This document shows positions 8,575-16,900 of a stretch of 58,690 bases of DNA, piece by piece. Source of the stretch: Terriglobia bacterium (lineage in GTDB: Bacteria > Acidobacteriota > Terriglobia > Terriglobales > Acidobacteriaceae); NCBI GenBank assembly GCA_020073285.1, contig JAIQFM010000003.1, positions 1-58,690 on the forward strand, given 5' to 3'. The notes beneath the pieces were generated by a model. That model did no database searches. It was not told where the DNA came from and was given only the letters and a program-made list of their open reading frames with translations. The translations under genes were made by a program, and so were the position numbers. The first letter of the stretch is position 1; each line of letters opens with the position of its first letter.

Positions 8575-9990
8575 TCAGACTTCTTGGCGATGCCACACCA
8601 GGTAGCACAGCGAAATGAACGCCAGCCACGGAATGCCGGCCAGCAGCGTCACGCGCATTCCCTCCACCCACCACGTGGTAGCGAGGATGGCAACAATCGA
8701 CGCTGCGCCCAGCACCGTGGTGACCGGATATCCCGGCATGCGCACCGGCAGCGGCGGCGCGCCACTACTTTCCCAACGGCGGCGGAAGGGCAGGTGGGTA
8801 AGAAAGATCATCAGCCAGATGAACAGGCCGCCGAACAACGCAATCCCGAACATGTAAACGTACGCGGTGCGCGGAAACCGCGCGGCCATGACGGTCGCCA
8901 GCCCCAGGCCGAAAGTGGAAATCAGCAGCGCATTCACCGGCGTCCCCTGGCGCGATACGTTGCCGAAAACTGCGGGCGCATAGCCGCCGCGCGCCAGTGA
9001 GAACATCATGCGCGTCACCAGGTAGAAGTTGCAATTGATGCTGGAGAGCGCGGCGGTGAGCACGACGAAGTTCACCACGTGCGCCGCCGCTGGAATTCCC
9101 ATGAGCTGGAAGACGGTGACGAACGGGCTGGCGGTGACGTCGGCGCCGGGCTGGATGCGAGTCCAGGGCGCCACGCCGATGAGCACGATCATCGAGCCGA
9201 TATAAAAGAGGATGAGCCGCCCGACCATGGAGCGCATGGCGCGGGGCACGGCGCGCTCCGGGTCCTTGGCCTCGCCTGCCGTCACCGCAACAATTTCCGC
9301 GCCGATGTAGCCGTAAATGACAAACACGATCGCCATCCACATGCCGGAGAGGCCGCGCGGGAAAAATCCGCCGCGCGCGGTGAAATTTCGCGCCCCGATC
9401 GCGGGATGGCCCACGCCCAACAGCATGGCCGCGCCGAAAACGATGAATAGAATGATGGCCACCACCTTGATCATCGCGAACCAGTACTCAAATGTGCCGA
9501 AGCTGCCGACGCTGCGCGCGTTCACCCACAGCAGTCCCGCCGAAAACGCCACAATCCACAGCCACGAGGGCAGGTTGGGAAACCACCAGTGGCAGTACAC
9601 CGCTACTGCCGTCGCTTCACCGCCAATCGCGATCGCCTGCACCGCCCAGTAGGTGTAGCGGACGACGAACCCGGCCCAGCGCCCGAGGTAGATCTCGGCA
9701 TGGACGCCGAACGAGCCGGCGGTGGGGTGCGCGACCGACATTTCCGAGAGCGCTCCCATCAGCAGCAGCGTAATGATCGCGCCGAGAACGAAGGTCAGGA
9801 TCACTGCAGGTCCCGCGGTGCGGACGGCGAGCGAGCTGCCGAGAAACAGCCCGGTTCCGATCGCTCCGCCAATGGCGATCATCGCCACCTGGCGCGACGA
9901 GAGTTGCCGATGCAGCCCAGCTTCCTTATCCACCACGGCGGACGAAATGTCGGTCAGCGAACGGGTTTCGGCGGCCAATCCAGACCCCAC
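8575..9990 (-). CDS. Amino-acid permease, APC superfamily
   Basis: 471 residues with about 12 hydrophobic segments. The family signature is at the first helix (QVAMIAIGGAIGTGLFLGSS), followed by GALSEMSVAHPTAGSFGVHA and YIGAEIVAVTAGEAKDPERA. These are hallmarks of the AAT group (GabP, ProY and AnsP-like H+ symporters). The specific amino acid cannot be told. The likely start is GTG at 9990; the N-terminal 30 residues are cytoplasmic and variable, so the start is uncertain. It is divergent from the CDP-alcohol phosphatidyltransferase gene at 10218. Confidence 0.85.
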   Translation of the reverse strand: MGSGLAAETRSLTDISSAVVDKEAGLHRQLSSRQVAMIAIGGAIGTGLFLGSSLAVRTAGPAVILTFVLGAIITLLLMGALSEMSVAHPTAGSFGVHAEIYLGRWAGFVVRYTYWAVQAIAIGGEATAVAVYCHWWFPNLPSWLWIVAFSAGLLWVNARSVGSFGTFEYWFAMIKVVAIILFIVFGAAMLLGVGHPAIGARNFTARGGFFPRGLSGMWMAIVFVIYGYIGAEIVAVTAGEAKDPERAVPRAMRSMVGRLILFYIGSMIVLIGVAPWTRIQPGADVTASPFVTVFQLMGIPAAAHVVNFVVLTAALSSINCNFYLVTRMMFSLARGGYAPAVFGNVSRQGTPVNALLISTFGLGLATVMAARFPRTAYVYMFGIALFGGLFIWLMIFLTHLPFRRRWESSGAPPLPVRMPGYPVTTVLGAASIVAILATTWWVEGMRVTLLAGIPWLAFISLCYLVWHRQEV

Positions 9991-10045
9991 AAGGTGCCGA
10001 GAGTATATGCCGCAGCTCCGTCTGTCCCAGTGATCGCCGAGGGTG

Positions 10046-10078
10046 CCTCACATCTGCCCGCCTTTGGCAGATGTGGGT
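10046..10078. repeat. Hairpin repeat in divergent promoter region
   Basis: A perfect 10-bp stem, CACATCTGCC (10049-10058) and GGCAGATGTG (10066-10075), with a 7-nt loop lies in the 227-bp gap between two divergent genes. No T-tract follows, so it is not a convincing terminator. Its make-up resembles dispersed acidobacterial palindromes more than an operator, but both readings are possible. Confidence 0.5.
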
Positions 10079-10217
10079 TCCTGCCGGCAGCCAGTTGATG
10101 AACGCTCGGATCTCGCACGTGCGCCGGAAGTTACGGGATGATCCACACTTGACCTGCGCTGCATTGAGGTCATCCGGCGCCAAGCCGCATAGTGCGCCCG
10201 AGTATGGAGGTTCCCGC

Positions 10218-10958
10218 ATGACAACCTACGACGACTGGTACTCGGACATGGGCGGCGCTCCAGTGATAGAAATGCGTTCCGGCATCGTGCGCGTTGGGTT
10301 CAAACAGGAAAAGCGGGTGCAGGAGAGTTTCTCGGCGGCCGCCGAGCGCACGGCGTTGAACTGGCTGGCGACGCGGCTGCCGGCCTGGGTGAACTCAGAC
10401 CACCTCACGGTGCTGGGTTCGCTCGGCATGATGCTGGCGGGCGGTTCGTACGCTCTGGCGCGCTGGCATGCGTGGGGACTGCTGGCCGCCACTTTCTTTC
10501 TCGCCGTCAACTGGTTCGGTGACAGCCTGGACGGCACGCTCGCCCGCCTGCGCAATTGCCAGCGGCCGCGCTATGGCTTCTACGTCGACCACCTGCTCGA
10601 CAGTTTCGGCGCGCTGTTCGCGATGACGGGACTGGCGCTCTCCGGCTACATCAGTCCGTGGATCGCCATGGGCATGTTGGTCGCCTTTCTGATGTTGTCC
10701 ATCGAGGTCTACCTGACGACGTACACGCTGGGATCCTTCCGGCTGTCATACAGCAAACTTGGCCCGACGGAAATCCGTATCGCGCTCGCCCTCGGCAACC
10801 TGGCGCTCTTCGTCCGTGGCAACCCGCATGTGTTCGGCGGACGATTTCTGCTGTTAGACATTGGCGGCGTCATTGGGATCGCGGCCATGACGATCGTGCT
10901 GCTGGTATCTGCCGTAACCCACATCGCGCAGCTCTACCGCGAAGAGCGCCTGCCGTGA
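10218..10958 (+). CDS. CDP-alcohol phosphatidyltransferase family protein
   Basis: 246 residues. The complete catalytic signature D-x2-D-G-x2-A-R-x8-G-x3-D-x3-D is present: DSLDGTLAR, then GFYVDHLLD. All four metal-binding aspartates are intact. Several membrane helices follow, among them ALFAMTGLALSGYISPWIAM, MLVAFLMLSIEVYLTTY and IGIAAMTIVLLVSAVTHIA. The family transfers a phospho-alcohol head group from CDP-alcohol to a second alcohol in the membrane (phospholipid synthesis); the head group here is not known. The ATG at 10218 is chosen because GGAGG lies 8 bp upstream and earlier in-frame starts have none. A GtrA-family gene follows 160 bp downstream in the same direction. Confidence 0.85.
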   Translation: MTTYDDWYSDMGGAPVIEMRSGIVRVGFKQEKRVQESFSAAAERTALNWLATRLPAWVNSDHLTVLGSLGMMLAGGSYALARWHAWGLLAATFFLAVNWFGDSLDGTLARLRNCQRPRYGFYVDHLLDSFGALFAMTGLALSGYISPWIAMGMLVAFLMLSIEVYLTTYTLGSFRLSYSKLGPTEIRIALALGNLALFVRGNPHVFGGRFLLLDIGGVIGIAAMTIVLLVSAVTHIAQLYREERLP

Positions 10959-10965
10959 AGAAGCG

Positions 10966-11100
10966 GTCGATGGTCGTTGGTCGATGGTCGTTGGCCAGCC
11001 GCGATGGGTAAAGCAGACGGCTGGAACAGATGGGTGGAGCAGGCCTTCAGGCCTGCGTAGAAGCAGCTTACCGCCTTCCGGCTTTAGCCGCTGAGGTACC
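10966..11100. repeat. Word array plus palindromic repeat between CDP-alcohol transferase and GtrA genes
   Basis: GGTCGATGGTCGTTGG is repeated twice in succession (10966-10994). This is followed by a palindrome AGGCCTTCAGGCCT and by CGGCTTTAGCCGCTGAGG, the inverted copy of the element at 470. Nothing here looks coding. Confidence 0.55.
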
Positions 11101-11119
11101 TTGTCGAGGGCTACGCGAA

Positions 11120-11554
11120 ATGCGAATCTGCTCTAACAGCCGAGAACAAACCCCTGCAACCGCGCGTCACTTCCTGCGCTTCAGTGTCGTGGGCGCGATC
11201 GGCATTGCTGTGCAGCTCGGTGCGCTGGCGCTGCTGCGGCGCGCGGACATGGATTACCTGCTCGCCACCGTGCTGGCGGTCGAGGCAGCCGTCCTGCACA
11301 ACTTCGTCTGGCACGAGCGCTACACCTGGCGCGAACGAGCCGTCGAGTCGGGGTGGGAATCGGTGGCGCGCCTGGTACGATTTCACCTGACCAACGGAGC
11401 GGTTTCGCTGGCGGGCAACGCGGTGGCGATGCGATGGCTCGTGGGCGAACTGCGCCTGCCGGTGATCCCCGCCAACCTGATTGCGATCGCGACGTGCTGG
11501 CTGTTGAACTTCGTGCTCAGTGATCGGGTGGTGTTCACGCGATGCGAAGGCTAA
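11120..11554 (+). CDS. GtrA-family membrane protein
   Basis: 144 residues with four predicted membrane helices: FLRFSVVGAIGIAVQLGALA, YLLATVLAVEAAVLHNFVWH, NGAVSLAGNAVAMRWLV and VIPANLIAIATCWLLNFVLS. The NF.WH.R.TW..R segment (NFVWHERYTWRER) and the C-terminal NFVLSDRVVF are the typical GtrA/DPMS pattern. GtrA-like proteins are thought to move undecaprenyl-phosphate-linked sugars across the membrane or assist cell-wall glycosylation. Starting at ATG 11120 (GAGGG upstream) avoids translating the repeat that precedes it. Proximity to the CDP-alcohol transferase suggests a shared envelope role, which is inference. Confidence 0.85.
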   Translation: MRICSNSREQTPATARHFLRFSVVGAIGIAVQLGALALLRRADMDYLLATVLAVEAAVLHNFVWHERYTWRERAVESGWESVARLVRFHLTNGAVSLAGNAVAMRWLVGELRLPVIPANLIAIATCWLLNFVLSDRVVFTRCEG

Positions 11555-11570
11555 AGCACTTTCATCTTCT

Positions 11571-11654
11571 CTGTAGCCGATGTCATCCCGCCTGTAGCCG
11601 ATGTCATCCCGCCTGTAGCCGATGTCATCCCGTCTGGAGCCGATGTCATCCCGA
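11571..11654 (+). repeat. Four tandem copies of a 21-bp unit
   Basis: Units begin at 11571, 11592, 11613 and 11634 and share CTGTAGCCGATGTCATCC. The last carries a GG in place of GT and runs straight into a dispersed repeat. In frame it would encode CHPACSRCHPACSRCHP, but there is no ribosome-binding site and no sign of selection on a protein. Confidence 0.85.
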
Positions 11655-11752
11655 GCGAGGGAGGGCTCCCGCGCGTTTTACCGGGGTCCCCAGCACGCCT
11701 GCCTTTCGCGTGCTGGGGTGGTCGTGCGCGGGAAACCCGAGTCGAGGGATCT
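11643..11752 (+). repeat. Dispersed repeat with nested hairpin (ATGTCATCC...GGGATCT type)
   Basis: It starts ATGTCATCCCGAGCGAGGGA and ends CGAGTCGAGGGATCT. It contains GGGCTCCCGCGCG and, nested in the centre, a perfect 11-bp hairpin CCCCAGCACGC (11688-11698) / GCGTGCTGGGG (11708-11718). The same element without the nested hairpin occurs inverted at 48281-48349. Translations of such repeats (HPERSEG-like) commonly appear as spurious short ORFs. Confidence 0.75.
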
Positions 11753-11813
11753 CGGTGTTCCTCTTTCGGCTGCTACCAATTCTGAAACTGCTCTCTGGCG
11801 ATGAACTATGCGC

Positions 11814-11903
11814 CGTCCCGTAGGGACGCCATGAAAATAGCCCGGCACTTCAGTGCCGGGAGAGCCCGCCCCAAAATTTGTTCCGAGTCCCGTCGGGACG
11901 GCT
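11814..11903. repeat. Palindromic intergenic element with three hairpins
   Basis: Three palindromes in a row: CGTCCCGTAGGGACG, CCCGGCACTTCAGTGCCGGG and GTCCCGTCGGGAC. The same architecture occurs at 42010-42104, and a related one at 37058-37140. It sits 13 bp beyond the stop of the DUF5916 paralogue and could act as a terminator region, but its spread through the window argues for a repeat family. Confidence 0.65.
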
Positions 11904-11916
11904 GATTGCTCGCCCT

Positions 11917-14214
11917 TCAGAACCTCAACAAATACGACGCCTTCACGAAGAACTCGCGATTGTCGTTGATGAACGAACTGCGCGTGCGCCGCAGGTTACC
12001 GTCCGGACCGATCGCCAGTAACCGGTCAAGATTCTCCGCGTTGCTGTTATAGCCGACAAAAATCGCCGTGCCCGGGTGCAGCAGATAGGCGATCAGGAAA
12101 TCGGCGTTCATGGTCTTGGCCGGGGCTAGCGAGGTCCACAGCGGATTGGCGAGGATCGAGTTGTACTGCAGGATGACCCGCGCCGACAGCTCGCGCGTGA
12201 ACTGATAATTCCACTTCGAGCGGAGGATGTGGTTATTGAACGCGGGCAGGCCTGAGTCCACGCCACCCAAGCGGAACCACAGGTACGAGTTGTCAATCTG
12301 CAGCCGGTTCACCGGATGCAGCGTCATTTCCACGTCAACCCCGTTACGTCGCGCCAGGTACGGCGGCGCGCCGGCGGCGGGTGCGTAATTGACACGCTGT
12401 CCCCAGCGGTAATCAATCGAGAACGAAACCTGCGGCAGCGGAGCGCTGCTGAACTGCGCCACGTGAGTGTGCCGCAGGAAGTCAATGTTGCGCGTCAGCA
12501 CTCCGAAGTCGCGCGGGCGCAGCGTCTCCGCCTCTTCGGCATAGATATATGCAATTTTTGTCTGGCGCTGAAGCTCGACTCGAAATTGCGGCTCGACTCC
12601 CCAATTGATCGTGTTTCCTTCGTGGTCGCGGATGAGATAGGTAGCGAGGTCTGGCCCGTAGTTCAGCACATACCGGCTCTTCTTCGGCCACCACGTGTAG
12701 TTCACGTCCTGGTTAATAGCGTGGATGTCGGGCTGTGGATCGAACCCGGAGAGCGTGCGGAAACCGTCGCTGCGCCCGGTGTAATGCAGGTCGGCATTCA
12801 GCGCGTGCGTACTTTTGTTGAGGTCGAACTCAAACGCCGGGCCGGCCAGGTAGCTGCCGTCGGTGTTGCGCGTGGCACTTTCGACTGCCTGGAAACTGGT
12901 GATCACCGTCTTGCCGAGGCGAATGCGGCCGTCCACGCCGCCGACGCGATTGAAAGCGCCGTCGAACTCGCGGTCGGTGTAGATCACGCCCAGCGTGGAA
13001 TCCCGGAGTATGTCGCGGGCGGCGCGCACAATCGCGAACTGCGCGCGCTTTCCGGCCAGCGCATCGTTGTCGGGCACGATCAGGCCCGGCGAGCGATCGT
13101 CGGCCACCAGCCCTCCGATCGAGAAGCGCCCCAGGCGGCCGGTCAACCGCGCCCCGAATTGCGGGTTGGCGATCCGCCGCGTAAAGAACAGGTTGATGGG
13201 CGTGGCGAAATAGCTGGCGTTCTCGAGAAAGAACGGCCGCTTCTCCGGAAAGAATACTTCGAAGCGCTGGCTGACCGTGACTTGCGGCTGGTCGGACTCG
13301 ATCTGGCTGAAATCGGGTTCCACCGTGAAGTCCAGCACCAGGCTTTTCTTCAGGATGAACTTGGAATCCACGCCGCCGTCCACCTTGGCCGTTTTCGAAG
13401 TAAATCGCGGCGCGTTGGGATCGCGCAGGTCGAGGCCGCGAAACGAGCGCAACAGCCCGTAGGGAATGAATTGCATGTTGCGGCCGGACGAGATGTTTTC
13501 GATCCCGGCCAGATCGGCGGATTGGCTGGCCAGCCCGACAACGTTTTGCGTGCAGCGCGGCCAGAAAGTTTTCTCGGCGTTGCGCGTGATGTCGCGCTGC
13601 AGCAGGATGCCCCACGTCTGCACGTCCGCGTTGGCGAAGCGCAGGCTCTTGAACGGGATGGCAATCCAAACCACGTAGCCCTGCTCGGTGACCTTGCCGC
13701 GCGAGTCCCAGACCGTGTCGAAGGTAAAGTCCTCGTTAAAAGTATTTTCGTCGTCGATGCCGTCCTCCTGCACGCCCAGCGGATTCACCACGAACTCGTA
13801 CATGCGATGGTGTTCGTGGAAGGTGTCCAGCCAGACGTCCACGAAATCGTCGCCGAAGACCTGGTCGCGGGCGGTGAGGTGGGCGCGGATGGCGTTGGGA
13901 TTGGAATCGAAGCAGACGAAGACGATGTACAGGTTCTTATTGTCGTAGCCGAGATAGGCGACGGTTTTCTGCGTGGAAGGCTCGCCGTCCTTGGGGCGCC
14001 ACTGGCGGAAGTCATCCACCTTCGCCATCTTCCCTTCCCATTCCAAGTTGGGCTTCATGGCGAGGAAGTCTTCCAGCTTGGGACCGGAGTTCAGCCGCGG
14101 AATGCGCACCGACACGGGAGGCGCCGATCTGGGACGCACTTGCGCCCACCCGCCGACTGCTGCCAGCAGGAGGAGCGCCGCAATCGGGGGTATGCGAAGC
14201 CGGGTCGTGTACAT
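11917..14214 (-). CDS. Secreted DUF5916 / CBM9-like protein, paralogue of 1395-3629
   Basis: About 765 residues. There is a signal peptide (RIPPIAALLLLAAVGGWAQ), a CBM9-like part (YLGYDNKNLYIVFVCFDSN, DVWLDTFHEHHRMYEFVVNP, IAIPFKSLRF) and a DUF5916 barrel-like part with EPDFSQIESDQ and FFPEKRPFFLENASYFATP. It ends VKASYLLRF, with a terminal Phe typical of outer-membrane barrels. It aligns motif for motif with the 1395-3629 product but the inner regions differ strongly, so the duplication is old. The frame extends 22 codons upstream, but ATG 14214 is preferred because the signal peptide follows it. Substrate unknown; glycan binding at the outer membrane is inferred. Confidence 0.83.
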   Translation of the reverse strand: MYTTRLRIPPIAALLLLAAVGGWAQVRPRSAPPVSVRIPRLNSGPKLEDFLAMKPNLEWEGKMAKVDDFRQWRPKDGEPSTQKTVAYLGYDNKNLYIVFVCFDSNPNAIRAHLTARDQVFGDDFVDVWLDTFHEHHRMYEFVVNPLGVQEDGIDDENTFNEDFTFDTVWDSRGKVTEQGYVVWIAIPFKSLRFANADVQTWGILLQRDITRNAEKTFWPRCTQNVVGLASQSADLAGIENISSGRNMQFIPYGLLRSFRGLDLRDPNAPRFTSKTAKVDGGVDSKFILKKSLVLDFTVEPDFSQIESDQPQVTVSQRFEVFFPEKRPFFLENASYFATPINLFFTRRIANPQFGARLTGRLGRFSIGGLVADDRSPGLIVPDNDALAGKRAQFAIVRAARDILRDSTLGVIYTDREFDGAFNRVGGVDGRIRLGKTVITSFQAVESATRNTDGSYLAGPAFEFDLNKSTHALNADLHYTGRSDGFRTLSGFDPQPDIHAINQDVNYTWWPKKSRYVLNYGPDLATYLIRDHEGNTINWGVEPQFRVELQRQTKIAYIYAEEAETLRPRDFGVLTRNIDFLRHTHVAQFSSAPLPQVSFSIDYRWGQRVNYAPAAGAPPYLARRNGVDVEMTLHPVNRLQIDNSYLWFRLGGVDSGLPAFNNHILRSKWNYQFTRELSARVILQYNSILANPLWTSLAPAKTMNADFLIAYLLHPGTAIFVGYNSNAENLDRLLAIGPDGNLRRTRSSFINDNREFFVKASYLLRF

Positions 14215-14314
14215 GCGAACGGGGTGCGCCGACAGTGAACCTCCGCCTTGTTTCAGACGTTGCGGTCGCCAGAAGGTCACCAGAGACGGCGTGCGCGTCC
14301 GCGGTGTGCTCAGC

Positions 14315-14362
14315 GCCTAGGGGAGCGTTACGCTCCCTGTCCCACGGAAGTTCCCGTGAGTA
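14315..14362. repeat. Small palindromes in divergent intergenic region
   Basis: GGGAGCGTTACGCTCCC (14321-14337) is a perfect 7-bp stem with a 3-nt loop, and CCACGGAAGTTCCCGTG follows it. They lie between the divergent DUF5916 and universal stress protein genes. They could be repeats or regulatory sites; no sigma-70 promoter was picked out with confidence. Confidence 0.4.
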
Positions 14363-14465
14363 TCACATCGGACTTTGATTTGCATCACATGGCGCTGTAA
14401 TCGGCATCCTTCCCGCTGCACCGGCCTGCGACGAGAATGTGTGATGCGGAACACCGTCCGGCAGG

Positions 14466-15362
14466 ATGGAACTTCTGCGCGTTGGCACCATGGCTGCGAC
14501 CTCACATCCCGGCCTCAGACTCGGGCGTATCCTGCTGGCCACCGATTTTTCGCCGGCCGCGCAAGCCGCCCTTCGCCATGCCGCCCGTCTGGCCAGGGTT
14601 TCGGGCGCCCAACTCCATGTGGCCCATGTAATCGAGGATCGGCTCTGGAAGATCTGCCCCGAACTGACCCTGCTGCGCCGCATTGACGCCACCCGCCGGC
14701 TCGACCAGACGCTGGCCTCGCCGGAATGCGCCGGAATTCGCGTCCAGCCGGTGCTCCGCCACGGTGGCGTCGTGCCTCAGGTGGTCCGCATCGCCGAGCA
14801 AAATGGGGTGGACCTGATCGTGACCGGGACGCGAGGACATCACGGGCTGCGGCACCTGCTGCTCGGTTCGGCGGCGGAGAAACTCGCGCAATGCGCGCCC
14901 TGCTCGGTGCTGACCGTCGGTCCCAGCGCCCGCACCGCGCCCGACGGCGAGGCCGTCTTCCGCAACATCGTGCTGGCCACGGGTCTCAATCCGGGTGCAG
15001 CCGCGGGGATCGCGTTTGCGCTCTCCTTTGCGCAACGGCACGGCGCGAAACTGTGGGTGGCCCATTCTCTGCGCCCGGGCGATGACGCGACGCGCAGCGA
15101 TGCGGTGGACGCGTGGATGAAAAAAATCGTGCCCGATCAGCCCGGAGTGGAGCGCGTGCTCGAGATCGGTTCGGTGGAGCAGGTCACGCTGACGCTGGCG
15201 GAGAGGGAATCCGCCGATCTCGTCATGCTGGCGCCGGGCCTGGGATCGCTGCTGCCGCAGATGGTGCGCCAGGTTTCCTGCCCGGTGATGATCGTGCGCT
15301 ACGCCATCCCCATGATCCGGCCGAAATGGCTCGGGGCGACAACACCGGCTCTTAGCTCTTAA
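14466..15362 (+). CDS. Tandem-domain universal stress protein (UspA family)
   Basis: 298 residues with two Usp domains. The first (about 15-155) begins GRILLATDFSPAAQAALRHA and carries the full ATP-binding motif G-x2-G-x9-G-S in GTRGHHGLRHLLLGSAAEKL. The second (about 165-290) begins NIVLATGLNPGAAAGIAFAL but lacks the Gly motif (APGLGSLLPQ), so probably only the first domain binds nucleotide. Usp proteins are soluble and induced by stress or starvation. The start could be 14466 or the ATG at 14490; neither has a good ribosome-binding site. It converges on the aminotransferase gene with a 6-bp gap. Confidence 0.85.
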   Translation: MELLRVGTMAATSHPGLRLGRILLATDFSPAAQAALRHAARLARVSGAQLHVAHVIEDRLWKICPELTLLRRIDATRRLDQTLASPECAGIRVQPVLRHGGVVPQVVRIAEQNGVDLIVTGTRGHHGLRHLLLGSAAEKLAQCAPCSVLTVGPSARTAPDGEAVFRNIVLATGLNPGAAAGIAFALSFAQRHGAKLWVAHSLRPGDDATRSDAVDAWMKKIVPDQPGVERVLEIGSVEQVTLTLAERESADLVMLAPGLGSLLPQMVRQVSCPVMIVRYAIPMIRPKWLGATTPALSS

Positions 15363-15368
15363 GCTCGT

Positions 15369-16685
15369 TCACCTTGCTGCCGCCGTCGCCGGCTGCGCGG
15401 CAGTGACCGCGGCGAACGCCCGATCCAGCATGTGGATTGCCTCATCCACGTCCGCCTTGCCGATGTTCAGCGGCGGCGACATGCGGATCACGTTGCCATA
15501 GAGCCCGCCCTTGCCGATAATCAGGCCGGCGCGGCGCGCTTCCTCCAGCACGCGGTTGACTTCCGCCGCTGCCGGTTCCTTGGTCTTGCGGTCCTTCACC
15601 AGTTCGAGCCCCTGCATCAGGCCCATGCCGCGGACGTCGCCGATGAGATCGTACTTGTCCTTCAGCCCCTCCAGTCCTTCGCGGAAGCGCTGGCCGACGG
15701 TGTGCGCATTGTCCATCAGGCGGTCTTCTTCGATTACGTCAATCACCGCCTTGGCCGCGACCGAGGTAACCGGATTGCCGCCGAAGGTGGAGATTTGCAG
15801 TCCTTTGAAGCTGCCGGCGATCTCGGGTCGGGTCATGGTGAGGCCGATGGGCACGCCGTTGCCCAGTCCTTTGGCGGCGGTAATGATGTCGGGCGTGACC
15901 TCCCAGTGCTCGATGCCAAACCATTTTTTGCCGGTGCGGCCCCAGCCGGTCTGCACTTCGTCGCTGATGAAGTCGCCACCGTATTTCTTCACGATGTTGA
16001 ACACGATCTTGAAATACTCCGGCGGCGGGGTAATGAATCCGCCCAGTCCCTGGATAGGCTCGGCAAAGAAACCGGCGATCGCGCCCGAGGTCGAGGTCTG
16101 AATCACGTTCTCCACGTCTTGCGCGCATTTCACGCCGCAATCGGGATAGCTGAGGCCGAAGGGGCAGCGGTAGCAGTACGGATTGATGGCGTGCACCACG
16201 CCGAATGCTCCCGGCAGCGACGCGCGCCAGCTCTGGATGCCGGTGAGCGACTGCGCCGTCTGCGAGCGCCCGCTGTAGCCGTGACGCAGGGCGATGATTT
16301 CGAAGCGTCCGGTGTGGGTGCGTGCGGCCTGCACGGCGGTTTCGTTGGCCTCGGTGCCGCTGTTGGTGAAATAGGATTTGCTGATCTCGCCGGGCGCGAT
16401 CTGCGCCAGCTTCTCCGCCAGGGCGACGATGGCTTCGTTGGGCAGCACGGTCGAGGCATGCTGCAGCTTATCTATCTGCGCCTTGATCTTGGACGTAACG
16501 CGCGGGTTGGCGTGTCCCACGGAGATGGTGACGATGCCACCAAAGAAGTCCAGGTACTTGTTGCCCTCGACGTCCCACAGGTACTGCATGGAGGCGTGGT
16601 CGGTGACCAGCGGGTCGGTGAAGTAAGTGGTGACCGAAGGAAAGAGGTACTGCTTGTACTTGGCGATGATTTCGTCTCGGGTCAT
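15369..16685 (-). CDS. Class III pyridoxal-phosphate aminotransferase
   Basis: 438 residues. Recognisable class III features are YLDFFGGIVTISVGHANP, the PLP-phosphate loop YFTNSGTEANETAVQAART, FAEPIQGLGG, DEVQTGWGRTGKKW and the Schiff-base lysine in AAKGLGNGVPIG; FGGNP follows. The sequence resembles AGXT2-like alanine-glyoxylate / aminobutyrate-type transaminases. The cysteine-rich insertion YCYRCPFGLSYPDCGVKC is shared by that subgroup. The exact substrate is open. The ATG at 16685 has GAGGT at a good distance, whereas the longer frame to 16760 runs into a word array. The gene sits at the left border of the low-GC island. Confidence 0.85.
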   Translation of the reverse strand: MTRDEIIAKYKQYLFPSVTTYFTDPLVTDHASMQYLWDVEGNKYLDFFGGIVTISVGHANPRVTSKIKAQIDKLQHASTVLPNEAIVALAEKLAQIAPGEISKSYFTNSGTEANETAVQAARTHTGRFEIIALRHGYSGRSQTAQSLTGIQSWRASLPGAFGVVHAINPYCYRCPFGLSYPDCGVKCAQDVENVIQTSTSGAIAGFFAEPIQGLGGFITPPPEYFKIVFNIVKKYGGDFISDEVQTGWGRTGKKWFGIEHWEVTPDIITAAKGLGNGVPIGLTMTRPEIAGSFKGLQISTFGGNPVTSVAAKAVIDVIEEDRLMDNAHTVGQRFREGLEGLKDKYDLIGDVRGMGLMQGLELVKDRKTKEPAAAEVNRVLEEARRAGLIIGKGGLYGNVIRMSPPLNIGKADVDEAIHMLDRAFAAVTAAQPATAAAR

Positions 16686-16734
16686 GTGTACCTCACAGCG
16701 CAATTCGCAGACCGGGAAATATAGCACTGGAAAA

Positions 16735-16793
16735 AGCCGTTGGCCATTAGCGGTTGGCATTTGGCGCTTGATCCTGGCTCGGTAACCGATGTG
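16735..16793. repeat. Intergenic word array upstream of the aminotransferase
   Basis: GTTGGCCATTAGCGGTTGGC and ATTTGGCGCTTG repeat a TTGGC-type word, followed by CGGTAACCG (16780-16788). This marks the end of the high-GC sector. Confidence 0.45.
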
Positions 16794-16865
16794 GTAGTAA
16801 CTCTGGCAGGGTGCTGTTACAGACCCCCCTCCCCCCTCCCCAACATGGGATCAACAACATGCGCA

Positions 16866-16900
16866 CGGTATACCGACGGGTAACCGACGGTTACCGATAG
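16866..16900. promoter_or_regulatory. Cluster of nested palindromes
   Basis: CGGTATACCG (16866-16875) is a perfect palindrome, and GGTAACCGACGGTTACC (16879-16895) has 8-bp arms around one central base. The phrase CCGACGG is shared by both, and CGGTAACCG occurs again at 16780-16788. This looks like an operator or an element end. No intact gene starts close by on either strand, except the aminotransferase to the left. Confidence 0.4.

Noticed and set aside
11571-11654. Possible CRISPR array
   Set aside because: Units are contiguous 21-mers with no spacers, and no cas genes are near.
11542-11823. A 93-codon frame with CHPACSRCHPACSR repeats, resembling a metal-binding protein
   Set aside because: It is the translation of the 21-bp tandem repeat and a dispersed element; no ribosome-binding site, and such peptides are common spurious products of these repeats.
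12316-14238. A 640-codon plus-strand frame opposite the second DUF5916 gene
   Set aside because: Same shadow effect; the minus-strand product is a recognisable DUF5916 protein.
14340-14370. CRP-like site GTGAGTATCAC upstream of the universal stress protein gene
   Set aside because: The half-sites are spaced too closely for a CRP/FNR site and lie within a palindromic repeat.
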